Made by a program: the position numbers and the translations under genes
DNA from: Blepharisma stoltei
Lineage: Eukaryota; Ciliophora; Heterotrichea; Heterotrichida; Blepharismidae
Reading direction: 5' to 3'
Assembly: GCA_914767885.1 (NCBI GenBank)
Contig: CAJZBQ010000035.1
Location: 930,001-994,000 of the forward strand
DNA: 64,000 bases
Part shown: piece by piece, positions 20,153 through 29,487 of the stretch
Position numbering within the stretch: position 1 is the first letter of the stretch
Layout of the letters: the number at the start of each line of letters is the position of its first letter
The notes under the pieces: model-generated
The model's input: the letters and a program-made list of their open reading frames with translations, nothing else
Told to the model about the DNA's origin: nothing
The model's database searches: none

Positions 20153-21523
20153 TTATGCTGATAATTTTTCTCGAAGCATTGCATGGCGCTTTCTTTTAAG
20201 TTCGTAAAGGGCATCGCTCTTCTGCTGGATCTCAGCAGAGGTTTCAGTGATTTCTTTTCTCAAGACTTCCAAATCAGAAGTCTCTTCTTGTGATGAGTGT
20301 AGCAGCTGCTTGTATTTTTTGCCTAAAAAAGAAATTTCATTTTCCAGTTTTTCAATTGAATTTGCAATTTGGTCTTCGTTCATTCCCTGTGGCTCATTAA
20401 TTCTTACTAATCCAGTAACAGATTTCTGAAAAGGCTTTTTTTTAAGCGAAGACTTCAAAGGCCTTTCGTCTTCTTTTTTTGCGCAGACATCACAAAGGGG
20501 AGACACAGGCCTTTTAATGATTTTAGCAGAAAAGTTTTTCTTAAACTTTTTTGGTTTGCCTCCTTTGTAAGGGGAAAGATCTTTCCGATTTGATGAGCTA
20601 GATAATGATCCTAAATTTGTTTTTGTAGATGACTTTTTTGAGCTGCTTAGCTTATATTCTTCTTTATAGGAAGAAATTTCTTTTCTGCTTGAAGGAGTTT
20701 GTAGGGATTCTGCATTGGAATTTGCTGAGGTCTTTTGTGATCTATAAATTTCTTCGATTTCTTTTTGTAATATCTCTAATTGCTGTTTTTGATTTGATGC
20801 AGTTTCATTTAAACTTTTATTTTTAAATTCCAGCTCTTTTATTTTTTCAATATAATCATTTTCTCTTATGCCCTCATCCTCATATAGCTAAGTAAATATT
20901 ACTGCTTTTGGGTTCTTTGCAGACTTCTTCAGTAATTCGACTTCTTCTTCCAATATATAGTTAGCTCTTCTAAGCTGAGAGTTTTCTTCTTCTATCAGTT
21001 TTTTATCTTTTTCAATCCTAATTAGCATATTTTCGCTATTTTTGTGCTCATTGATTTCATTAGCCAACTGTCTTTTCAAATGCTCAATTTCCAAGCTTAA
21101 ATTTTCTTTATCTAATTTAAATTGCTGATAATTCATTTTCTCTTGACTGCTCTGGTGCCAAATATGATCATCTTTTATTCTCAATTTTTCATCATTGGTT
21201 GATAATTTTTCGCTCATTTCTTTAATTTTTTGCTCGAGCCCAAAAATTGTACTCTGCAAATATTTCTCTTTTTGACTTCAAATTTTTGCTTCATCTATCA
21301 GTCTTTCTTGCCACTTTTTGCTATCAAAGCTGCTTTTTGTCTCTATTGATGCTATTTTATCCTTTAATTGCGCATTCTCTGACTCTAGTGATCTTATTTT
21401 TTCATGGAGAGCCCTCATTGCGTTTGCATATGATCTCGAATTATAATAATGATTTGATGCTGAAGGTGACGAAATTTCTGCAATATCTTTAATAGCTAAT
21501 CGGTCAATATATTGCTCAGACAT
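20153..21523 (-). CDS. Coiled-coil protein, possibly centrosomal
   Basis: One 15-nt intron (20888-20902) removed gives 451 aa. The N-terminus is followed by ANAMRALHEKIRSLESENAQ and long heptad stretches to ~210. A Ser/Lys-rich middle (SSSKKSSTKTNLGSLSSS) leads to SPLCDVCAKKEDERP with a CxxC pair, then a C-terminal coiled coil ending KRHAMLREKLSA. The ALHEKIRSLE-type helix recalls Cep57-like proteins, but this is weak. UGA is Trp at EAKIWSQKEKY. Confidence 0.75.
20888..20902 (-). other. 15-nt intron in coiled-coil gene
   Basis: Sense GTAATATTTACTTAG contains an in-frame TAG. Splicing joins NPKA to LYEDEGIREND. Confidence 0.9.
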
Positions 21524-21638
21524 TATTATTTTTCAAAAAATTCATTAATTACTAGTTACTTTTCTCGCTTCTTTTGCAAGCTCTATATAAATTTAATCAA
21601 AGATCTTAAAGACTTCCAAATTTGATACCTCCGCATAC

Positions 21639-22213
21639 ATAATTAAAATATGGCGTCTTCGTCTGGGCATGGCCTCCCGGCCATGCAGCCTCGACTCCCG
21701 GCCATGCAGCCTCGACTCATATTTTAATTATATCCGGCAAGGTTTTACCATTTCAGAGATGGACAGCAATGCTAGGTAAGCAATTCTGGTAGCTTTCAGA
21801 GCCTAGCCCTAGTCTAATCTCAGGGGTGGATTTTTTTCCTCGTGGGGAAGGAGGGTGCAAGGTTGGAAAGGGGAAGCCCAGCAAAGTCCACTGGACCATT
21901 CGGGCAACTCCCTAGCGTGAAACTGGGCGTTACGTCCCAGGCTTTGCATTTTTCCTTTTTGCCGATAGCTGACCAGAAAAATCCATTTTTTGGGTTTTTC
22001 GGAAAAGCAACCCATGTACAAGCAAGTAGCTCATCCATGAGCCGTCGAAGACGTGGACATTTGCCCTGGAAGCACCCTGGTGATCAAAGCGAGTTTGTCT
22101 CCAGCAGACTGGTGGGCCCGATGCGACGAAAGGCGAGTGATAAACCTGGAGTTGTAACCCCGTAGTGGACGTTAAGCGATATAAATACCATAAGATAAGA
22201 TACCTCCGCATAC
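21639..22213 (+). mobile_element. SINE-like element with 15-bp target-site duplication
   Basis: Perfect direct repeats GATACCTCCGCATAC flank it at 21624-21638 and 22199-22213. The 3' end has an ATAAGATAAGA tail, the hallmark of target-primed retroposition. Near its 5' end lies a tandem duplication of a ~21-bp GC-rich unit (21680-21720) inside a 14-bp inverted repeat. The segment 21900-21975 is shared, inverted, with 42385-42465. No coding domain is seen. Confidence 0.75.
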
Positions 22214-22569
22214 TTGTGATCACAGGAGCCTGCTGGCTTGAGGAAATCAATTCCCTTACTCCTGTCTTAACAGCGGTCTACTCCCGGGATCTGGGGCTTG
22301 CACAGATGTCATTAAGCCTCAACGGGTAAGGAAGTCTCCTCTTACTTTCCGTCTTGCGGGTGCTATGGAGACAAAAGCTAACCCTATGCTTCTTGTCGGC
22401 TACCTTGAGTGAGGTTACACCCAGGAAAAAAAAAATCCTAGCTCTCGGAGCAGGAAAGAGTACTTGGCGCAAAAAACATCCGATATCTATACCTGGACTT
22501 AGTCGCCTCCAGCAGACTCTCAAGACCTACCCACCCATATAGCAGCTCTAGACAAGGTAAGGGTTAGGA
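22214..22569. repeat. GC-richer repeat-like segment
   Basis: This block contrasts in composition with neighbouring AT-rich spacer and contains CTCCAGCAGACT, also found in the previous element at ~22103. No frame is convincing. It ends with AAGGTAAGGGTTAGGATT, a possible repeat tail. Confidence 0.4.
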
Positions 22570-22657
22570 TTAAAACTTGAGCCTTAGTTTGGCTATAAAG
22601 CGATTTGGATCCAAAAGTGGTGCGTCGTCAAGAACATATTTTGTCACTGCTAGCATA

Positions 22658-23588
22658 TTAATTATGCTCTATATAAGGCTTTCTTTCTTCTTCACCCATC
22701 TCTTTCCAGGCCGCTCTCAACTCTTTGGCTCTTTCTCTATATTTCAGCTCTGGCTTTTTTTCTTTGAGGGAAAGTATCTGACTCTTGTAGTAGCAGTTGA
22801 ATGGAGTTGTCCTGGAGCGTTTGGTTTTTTGGGCAGCTTGCTTTGGGTTTTGAATGTAAGACTCATTGGCTTTAGAAAGTTTGGCTTCTACCTCTTCGAG
22901 TTGTTTTATGAGAGCTTCTTTTTGGGAAGTAAGGTCTATAATATTCTTATATACCTCTTTTTGTTTCTTGTGAAGGTCATTGAACTTTTCTTTTTCAAAA
23001 GCGTCAATTTCATGCCAGAGCTTGGAGAGGAATTTGGTGTCTTTGATATCGGAGTTTTCCTTTGCAAAAAGCCTAAAAGGGTGAGAAATAAAATCGTGAT
23101 GCTTAGGAAATTGGTCTCCGAGACGCTCTCCCTATGGCGCAGGTCGGGCCCATCCTGATGAAGCTAAAATCAACTTTTTGACTATGCCTTCAGGCTCGGA
23201 AATGCCTCGTCGAAGAGGGAAGTTTTCCCTGCCAGGTGGGCTAGACAGTTTTGTCTATCACATGGTCTTCCCTTGTCAGGGCCATTGGCGCACTCTATAG
23301 ACGATGGCTCTATCATTGAAGCTCGTCCCCAGATAGGTATTTGTGGTCAAAAATCCAAAATTGCAGCCTTTTATTTTTCTCTAAAACTCCGAGGGCGATG
23401 GAGACTGATGTTCTTGGAGCCGAGACGAGGCAAAGGCCAGTGGGCTTGCTTGCTTATAATCAGTCAAAATTTAATTTAATTTATATAAAAGGTGCGAGGG
23501 GTCTTGAGATTAGGCTTCTGTGAATTTTAGATTCACTAGCTGAGGTGCTTTGTTGTGCTTCAGATTTTGGCTCGTTAGTTTGTGACAT
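22658..23588 (-). CDS. Small HMG-like protein, interrupted by a retroposon-like insert
   Basis: Removing 412 bp (23081-23492) leaves 173 codons, 172 aa. The N-terminus MSQTNEPKSEAQQSTS is polar, a coiled coil follows (~40-105), and the C-terminus has an HMG-like segment (RTTPFNCYYKSQILSLKEKK, ELRAAWKEMGEEERKPYIE). It stops before the end of the HMG helix. A further coding-like segment just downstream (22570-22640, VTKYVLDDAPLLDPNRFIAK) suggests the true C-terminus is joined by a small event near 22650 that I could not resolve. A chromatin role is inferred. Confidence 0.7.
23081..23492 (+). mobile_element. Retroposon-like insert in HMG-like gene
   Basis: Direct repeats TAAAAGG at 23074-23080 and 23486-23492 flank 412 bp. 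An (AATTT)n tail lies at ~23468-23483 beside the right copy. Deletion joins ISRPLAPF to RLFAKENSDIK in frame. The TSD contains TA, so TA-guided excision is possible. An A-box-like TGGCGCAGGTCGG lies near 23135. Sequence differs from the other inserts. Confidence 0.78.
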
Positions 23589-23691
23589 TTTATAAATCAT
23601 TTTTCGGCTAGCTATTTATAGTTTCGCGTATCTTTGGCGGTACTTAATTTCTTACTGTCTTAAAAATGATCAAGAGTATAAAAAATATTTA

Positions 23692-24051
23692 ACACCCCAT
23701 TTCTCCATGAGCGAGCAAAAACATCTTGCTCGTTCAAAATGGTGAATAATTTTTTTTTAAAAAATTTATATAGAAAAAATGTTTTTTAGAAATTTAAAAA
23801 AATCCTAAATCGTAAAAATTGGAAAGCAAATATAAATTTAATTTGTAAAATTTATGTTTAAACACAATTTGTTTAAAATTAAAAGAATTTGCTAGAGATA
23901 TCATGCTACTAATTATCACTTAGATATCAAATATTTTTTTTCATAAAAATTCTTCTATTAAAAAAATTTTTGTTCGCTTACGGAGGGTGAGCTTTTGGGG
24001 AAAAAAATAGGGATTTTCTAATGGTTTGGTTCGCTCACAGAGGGGGGAGTA
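23692..24051. mobile_element. MITE, CTCC/GTGAGCGAAC family
   Basis: TA-flanked, ~360 bp. Ends are diverged inverted repeats (CCATGAGCGAGCAAAA and GGTTCGCTCACAGAGGGG) with an AT-rich, non-palindromic interior that recurs in the other copies (GGAAAGCAAATAT, ACTAATTATCACTTA). It lies in a spacer. Confidence 0.85.
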
Positions 24052-24419
24052 AATAGAAAAAAGGAAGGATTATCAATATTTTTAATTATATTAAAAACCA
24101 GGCAAAATTATTTTATTTTTCCTAACATCCCTGCCAATAGAAATAAATGTATTTACGGAGTTAATTTTTTTGTAAATTTTATATAGGAAATATATATATA
24201 TTTATAAAAAATTAAATTAATTATAATATATAGTTTCAAATCTGTTTAAATGAATAAAATATAATATTATCTTGCAAGTTGCAAATATTTATATAAAACA
24301 ATTTTCCTCACTCACAGAATGTTTTTTTCTAATAATTTTTTTCTCTAAGGGGAGTAATCATCAATATCAATAATCGTCTTTTTAACAGTTAAAATTCATC
24401 TTCATATTTTAAATTTAAA
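24052..24419. repeat. AT-rich spacer with decayed MITE end
   Basis: No gene. CCTCACTCACAGAATG (~24308) and AAGGGGAGTAATC (~24349) look like a weathered end of the same MITE family, perhaps an outer copy into which 23692-24051 inserted. Confidence 0.45.
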
Positions 24420-24941
24420 ATGGCACTTGAACTTCAGCATAACTGGAACGCTTGGTATGACCACGGTGACCCAAAACGAACCTCCAAATCCTATGAGCAA
24501 ACCTTACATAAAATCTGTTCCTTCCACACAGTCCAAGAATTCTGGGGCTGCTACAACAACCTTCCAGTCCTTACAACTCTCAGCAATAAATCAGGCTACC
24601 ACATAATGAAGACAGGAGTCAAGCCTATCTGGGAAGATCCTGAAAACTCAGGAGTCTGGCAGCTTCGAATAAAAAAAGAAGATGGGGTCCAAGTTTGGAA
24701 AGAAATTCTTATAGGACTTGTAAGTGGGCAATACGATGCAGCCTTAGAAAACTTCCCAATCAACGGCGTGAGCATTTCCAATAAGCAAGGAGAATATCTT
24801 TTGAATATTTGGACTCACAATTCGTCAGAAAACAATAAAATTCCTGAATTCTTCTTATCATTATGCCCAAATATACAGCCAACCTCTTCCCCTTCTTTTA
24901 GATGCTGCAGCAACCTGATTGAGAACAGTAAAGACCTCTAA
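24420..24941 (+). CDS. eIF4E-family cap-binding protein
   Basis: Intact 173-aa ORF. It has the eIF4E fold signatures: LQHNWNAWYD at the start, VQEFWGCYNNLP in the helix contacting 4E-binding partners, IKPIWEDPEN-like GVKPIWEDPENSGVWQL, and the C-terminal WTHNSS. The cap-stacking Trp residues are present at NAWYD and PIWED. It is slightly shorter than canonical eIF4E and may be a 4EHP-like variant. It acts in cytoplasmic mRNA cap recognition. Confidence 0.92.
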   Translation: MALELQHNWNAWYDHGDPKRTSKSYEQTLHKICSFHTVQEFWGCYNNLPVLTTLSNKSGYHIMKTGVKPIWEDPENSGVWQLRIKKEDGVQVWKEILIGLVSGQYDAALENFPINGVSISNKQGEYLLNIWTHNSSENNKIPEFFLSLCPNIQPTSSPSFRCCSNLIENSKDL

Positions 24942-24976
24942 TTATTTTAAATTCTTATCTAAATCTGCTTAATTAC

Positions 24977-26032
24977 CTAACAACAGGCTTTCTTTTGACC
25001 TTTATCTTTCTTTCCTCCTGACAAATTGATTGTTGGCTTGTACTCTTCTTCTTCTTTTACCTGAGAAAGGGCATTTCTGGCGATTGATTGGAATGCTTCA
25101 TCGACATTTATAGCGTCCTTAGCTGAGGTCTCGAAAAACGGCATGTTTCCATTGTCTCTACACCACTGTGAAGCTTTGGCGTTTGCAACTTTTCTTTCGC
25201 TTTCCTTGTCGAGCTTATTCCCAAGCACCACAAATGGGAAGTTTTCAGGGTCTTTAGGGTTGGACTGGCTTAAGAACTCATCTTTCCAGGAGCTGATATT
25301 ATCGAAACTTTTACTTGAAGTTATGTCATATACCTTATAAAGACTATAATAGTCCGACTCTTAGATTTTATTTTATTTTTATACAAAATAGGACTATGGC
25401 TAATTAGTGTATTTTTTTAAGATATTATAAATGGATATATACCATTACACAACAGTCAGCACCTCGGTAAAACGCAACTCCAAGGCTTTGGAAACGTTCT
25501 TGGCCGGCTGTGTCCCAGATCTGAAGAGTTACGAGTTTATCATCAATCATTACTTCCTTGGTGAGGAAATCGGCGCCAATTGTGGCTTTGTATTGCTGGG
25601 TAAAACGCTTGTTTACGTATTGGTTCATGAGAGAAGTCTTGCCAACTCTAAGTAGTGGTTACGCTGAGTCTCCTAGCTCCCCCTACGTGAGCGAACAAAA
25701 CCACCTATTTTTTCACCACAACCCACCCTCATGTAAGCAAACAAAAAATTTTTATGAGAAAAGATTTGATATATAAGTGATTATTAATATAATGAAATCT
25801 CAAGCTAACTCTGCTTAATTTTGGCAAATTGCTTTTAAAACATAAATTTTACAAATTAAATTAGCCTTCCAAATTTGCAAATAAAGTTTTTTAAATTTGA
25901 AAACTTTATTTTTATAAAATTTATATATAAAAAAACAATTAAGTCCCTCAGTTAGCGAACAAAATTTTGTTTCTTCGCTCACGGAAGGACTAAGATGATT
26001 ACTTTCAACAAATGTTTCCTGCCTGATGCCAT
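24977..26032 (-). CDS. Rab7-type small GTPase with two IESs and one intron
   Basis: Removing 109 bp, 317 bp and a 15-nt intron leaves 615 nt, 204 aa, the normal Rab7 length. It begins [14 protein letters not shown], then [15 protein letters not shown] (P-loop), [14 protein letters not shown] (effector), [40 protein letters not shown] and ETSAK, and ends KKACC for double prenylation. Rab7 governs late endosome and lysosome traffic, fitting the mannosidases functionally but not by operon. Three interruptions in a 0.6-kb gene make it the clearest case in the window for IES excision. Confidence 0.95.
25335..25443. mobile_element. Short 109-bp IES in Rab7
   Basis: Flanked by ATATACC at 25328-25334 and 25437-25443. 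Loss of one unit plus the interior gives [12 protein letters not shown]. No internal repeat structure. Confidence 0.92.
25648..25662 (-). other. 15-nt intron in Rab7
   Basis: Sense GTAACCACTACTTAG, with in-frame TAA before removal. It lies inside the P-loop codons, joining GDSA to VGKTS. Confidence 0.93.
25676..25992. mobile_element. 317-bp MITE acting as IES in Rab7
   Basis: TA at 25674 and 25991. The left end CTCCCCCTACGTGAGCGAAC and right end CGCTCACGGAAGGAC are inverted repeats of the major MITE family. Excision rebuilds VIILGDSA. Confidence 0.93.
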
Positions 26033-26260
26033 ATTTTATAGTGCAACAAAAGAGTCAAAGAAAATTATTTATCAAAAAGAAACTTTATGCATTTTGGGTA
26101 AGGAAAATAAATAAAGATAGTGACTATGACAGATTATAGAAAAATCGAACTGGTTAAACGAGGTAAGACCCCTAAATAAAAATAATGATAAATATTCTTG
26201 CACATTTATTAGATAACCTTAAATTTATAAAGTATGACTATGATTATTAATACCGTTCAT
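26033..26260. other. Spacer with an 18-codon ORF
   Basis: ATG 26126 to TAA 26179 reads MTDYRKIELVKRGKTPK. It looks like a gene start cut by the repeats that follow, but I could not find the continuation. Confidence 0.3.
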
Positions 26261-26492
26261 CTATAGATAATTCCTGGGGATAGCGCGGAATACGCTATCC
26301 CCAGGACCAACCGGGATCGGATTCACACATGGAACGGGAGTTCCATGTGTGGATCCATTTTTTACATGTGAGATATTTACTTTCACGTGTGAAAAATGGA
26401 TCCACACATGGAACCCTCGTTCCATGTGGGATCCGATCCCGGTTGGTCCTGGGGATAGCGTATTCCGCGCTATCCCCAGGAATTTTCTATAG
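26261..26492. repeat. Compound palindrome, 232 bp
   Basis: The element begins CTATAGATAATTCCTGGGG and ends CCCCAGGAATTTTCTATAG. Its long arms are inverted repeats, and each arm itself carries a smaller hairpin (GGGATAGCG...CGCTATCCC), with a third dyad around TTCCATGTGTGGATCC. The result is a hairpin of hairpins. Confidence 0.85.
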
Positions 26493-26935
26493 CAGGGTTG
26501 GGGATTTCCACCCCTACACGTTCATCCCTCCAAAGAAGCTCGACGGACACCCTCCTTGTTGCTGCAAACAAGGGATTTGCACGACCTATCTTGAATTTCA
26601 TCGTTTCTGGAGCCTAAGGGCCAATCACCTGCGTCGAAACTCCCAGTTTCTCGTTAGGCAAATACCGTCTTCAGGGCCTAAAAGGGTCATTGCCCTTCAG
26701 GGATTAACCGACCTTGCCCTTTCCAACGGCTGCTCTGGAGGTAAAACCTCAAGTCCCATGGATTAGCTCCCTGGGCACAAGTAAAACCTAGCCGGTATAC
26801 TTAAAGGATTACCGACCCAACCCCTTTCCCCTAAATTCCTATTACTGGGCCGTTGCCTGCTGGTGTTGAGGAAATAGGGTCGAGAGGTCGGGTGGTGTCG
26901 TCACCATTTTTATGTATCAAGTTCATAAAGTATAT
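26493..26935 (-). repeat. SINE-like repeat copy
   Basis: AACTCCCAGTTTCTCGTTAGG at ~26638 closely matches 42430-42455, and 26700-26790 matches the reverse complement of ~27500-27590 (AGGTAAAAC core). No protein-coding domain is recognised. Boundaries are approximate. Confidence 0.5.
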
Positions 26936-26938
26936 TGT

Positions 26939-26982
26939 AATTGCCCGAGGATGACGCAAGATAGCGCCATCCTCGGGCAATT
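26939..26982. repeat. 44-bp hairpin element
   Basis: AATTGCCCGAGGATG and CATCCTCGGGCAATT are inverted and flanked by TA. The same hairpin occurs at 56533-56575 and, diverged, at 55830-55873. Confidence 0.75.
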
Positions 26983-27379
26983 ACTATAGATTTAAAGAAG
27001 AAAAAGTGGTATATAAAAAGCTCTATCATTTTATAGCAAAGATGTTAAAAAATTTATTTAAACTATTGCTCTCTATAAATGCTGCTACAGCACTTATTTG
27101 CTGATTTTTCATAGCGTTTATAAGTCCTTTTAGGCCTCTTTCAAAAATAATTAGCTATTTGATAAAAGCAATGCGATTTAACGATGAATGTATTTAATCC
27201 TATTTTCAGCATTTCAAATTAAATAAGTTTTTAATTATAACTGAAAATATCAAACTAAAACAGTTATATTTATGCAATTGCTAATATGAGTTATTGAACT
27301 ATTATAAGCGATTTAGATCTTTTAAGTTATGACGCTATTGATAATTAAATAGGTCAAATATATACATAAAAATTGTTAC
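26983..27379. other. AT-rich spacer
   Basis: No gene or repeat is supported. Confidence 0.5.
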
Positions 27380-27790
27380 AACAGACCATCCACCTCCTGA
27401 CCTTTTTCTTCAACAAAAGCAGGCAACGGCCCAGTGTGGAGGTGAAGGGCAGAAGGAGACCGTAATCCTTTGTTTATATCGGGTCAGGTTTTTCCGAGCC
27501 CTAGAGAGCTGGTTCCTGGGACTCTGAGTTTTACCTCCGAGATTATCATTGGATAGGGCAGGACCAGCAAAATCTCTGAGTGGACGATAAATATCATCTA
27601 ACAGCTCAAGAGGTAGCATCTGCCTAACGATAAATTGGTATTTTCAATCCAGGTGATCGCCCGTTGCTCTAGGAGTCATGGAAATCAAGATCCGTCATGC
27701 GAATCCCTTGTCTGCGGTGGCGAGGTGTCTGCCGCATGCAGGAATGGAAATCCCCGCCATGTCTAGGACAAATGACTTACTTAAACTTAA
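27380..27790 (+). repeat. SINE-like repeat copy with TTAA-rich tail
   Basis: GC-richer block sharing reverse-complement similarity with 26660-26800. It ends in CTTACTTAAACTTAATCTTA, a simple-repeat-like 3' tail, which sets the orientation as plus. Confidence 0.5.
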
Positions 27791-27879
27791 TCTTAATATG
27801 GGTCAAATTTAAATCAATTTAAACATTTTGAGCCGCAAAATGAGGCAACAAAGTTAATCTTAACGTATACAGCCACTTT

Positions 27880-28285
27880 AATAGAAAAGGTCTTCCAAAA
27901 AATAAAAAAGATCCTTTATTGAAAGAAATCGAAACCAGGAGCAGCTCATAAAGACCGTCGGTAAGAAGTCGAAAGACCTGGAAGAGTTAAAAAATTAAGT
28001 TTCCAGCTTAAGGAAGAGCAGGTAAAAATGCATCATGAAAATATGAAAGTAGACTTATTAAAAAACAACCACATAAAGACCACGGAGGGGTACCAATCAA
28101 AGAAAGCATTACAGACTTTGGAGCTATTAATGAATAGAGAGAAAGGATGCCTAGACTTACTCAAGATTTATTGTCAAAGAAAAGATTTTACTGAAAAAGA
28201 AATAGAGCATCGAGAAATTATTGGAAAATTAAGAAAATTCCAAGCTAAAGCTGAATTCAGTTTTCTACAACGCAAGAAAGCTTAG
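27880..28285 (+). pseudogene. Coiled-coil gene fragment with frameshifts
   Basis: The last 85 codons (from 28028) read MHHENMKVDLLKNNHIKTTE and end EFSFLQRKKA. Upstream coding-like pieces (EQLIKTVGKKSKDLEELKN) lie in another frame. It is Lys/Glu-rich and of unknown family. Either decayed or missing an unrecognised IES. Confidence 0.45.
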
Positions 28286-28429
28286 TTAATATCCAAGAAA
28301 TAAGCAAAATCCTAGAAAAAAATTATTCATTTAAAGGAGGCATATGAAATTTTTGTAAATAATTGTTTAGTTCATCTGAACCCGATTCCAAAAGCTCTTG
28401 AGCCGTTTCTTGATTCAACTAAACGTTAG

Positions 28430-28695
28430 CTAAAGGATGCTAGGACTTTTCCCTTCAGCTTGCTATTTTTTGACTACTCTTTTGTAAAAAATCTAAAAAT
28501 TCTTCTTTTGTCACTTTAAACGGCTCTACAAAAACTCTTTCAAAGGTATGACCCTTGCCAGAAATGTCCACGAAGTGAAATCACAGGACAAAGATAAAGG
28601 AGAGGTGAGCAGGAATACATATTCAATTAACTTCAGGATTGTGCTCTAACTCAAACATTGCATATGCTTTATAGCCTGAGCCAAGTGAGGCTCGG
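28430..28695 (-). pseudogene. Unidentified gene fragment
   Basis: The minus strand is open with two UGA read as Trp: GYKAYAMFELEHNPEVNW, FVLWFHFVDISGKGHTFERV and FKVTKEEFLDFLQK. It looks like the C-terminus of a real protein, but no start is found and the family is unknown. Confidence 0.4.
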
Positions 28696-28744
28696 GGTAT
28701 ATATAATTAGTATAATGACTGCTTATTATTTTATTTTAAATCTG

Positions 28745-29150
28745 CATTTTTTGGAGTAGTTCAATACGGTCTCGGCCTAATGCGTCATTAATAAAATTGA
28801 TTTCTTCTTCAGGAAGGTTTCATTCATCCCCAGTGAAAAACCACTTACTTGATTTTCTTGCTTCAAATTATAAGCCCTATTAAAGTCCTGCAAAGCTGCT
28901 TCTTCTTGTCTGAGATTATTAAATACTCTAGCTCGGTTGCAGAAATGCAAAGGATTATTAGGTTCAAGTTTGATTGCCTCATCATAGCATTCTATTGCTT
29001 CTTGATACCTCTCTAAAATATAAAGATTATTGCCTTTGCGATTATAAAATTTGGCATTATTTGGATTGATTTTGATTGCCTTATCATAGCTTTCTACTGC
29101 TTCTGGGTGTCTTCCAAGTTCATCTAAAGCATATCCTTTATTACTTTAAA
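28745..29150 (-). pseudogene. TPR-protein fragment
   Basis: Three tetratricopeptide units are visible: GYALDELGRHPEAVESYDKA, KGNNLYILERYQEAIECYDE and ARVFNNLRQEEAALQDFNRA. After a one-base frame change near 28860 it continues GDEWNLPEEEINFINDALGR. The same tail occurs at 48341-48531 upstream of Kelch-like copy 3. It lacks a start. Confidence 0.6.
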
Positions 29151-29487
29151 CTTAGAATCACTGTATTAAAATTTCACTTCTGAAAAATTATCATAGATAC
29201 TAACTATCAAGCAAACTTGTATCAACTAATTCATAAAAAATCTTATTTGAGGTACAATCAATTAGTACACATGTGCGCTACCACATGATTTTTATGGTTT
29301 TCTGTGGCAATTTCTGCACCAAATTAAAATCCATTCACGAGAAATAAACCAGTTTAGAACTATAAAACAAATTAAAATAAGCACTAAGAACATAAAATAT
29401 AATAGAACTGTTAGGATTATAATTTTTACCTGGGGAAATAAACTTTAACTAAGAAAAGAAATAATAGCTTATTATGATTCTATAATT

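Noticed and set aside
22577..23158. Long plus-strand ORF of 193 codons
   Set aside because: It is the shadow of the minus-strand HMG-like gene and runs into the retroposon-like insert; residues are Phe/Leu-rich with no domain.
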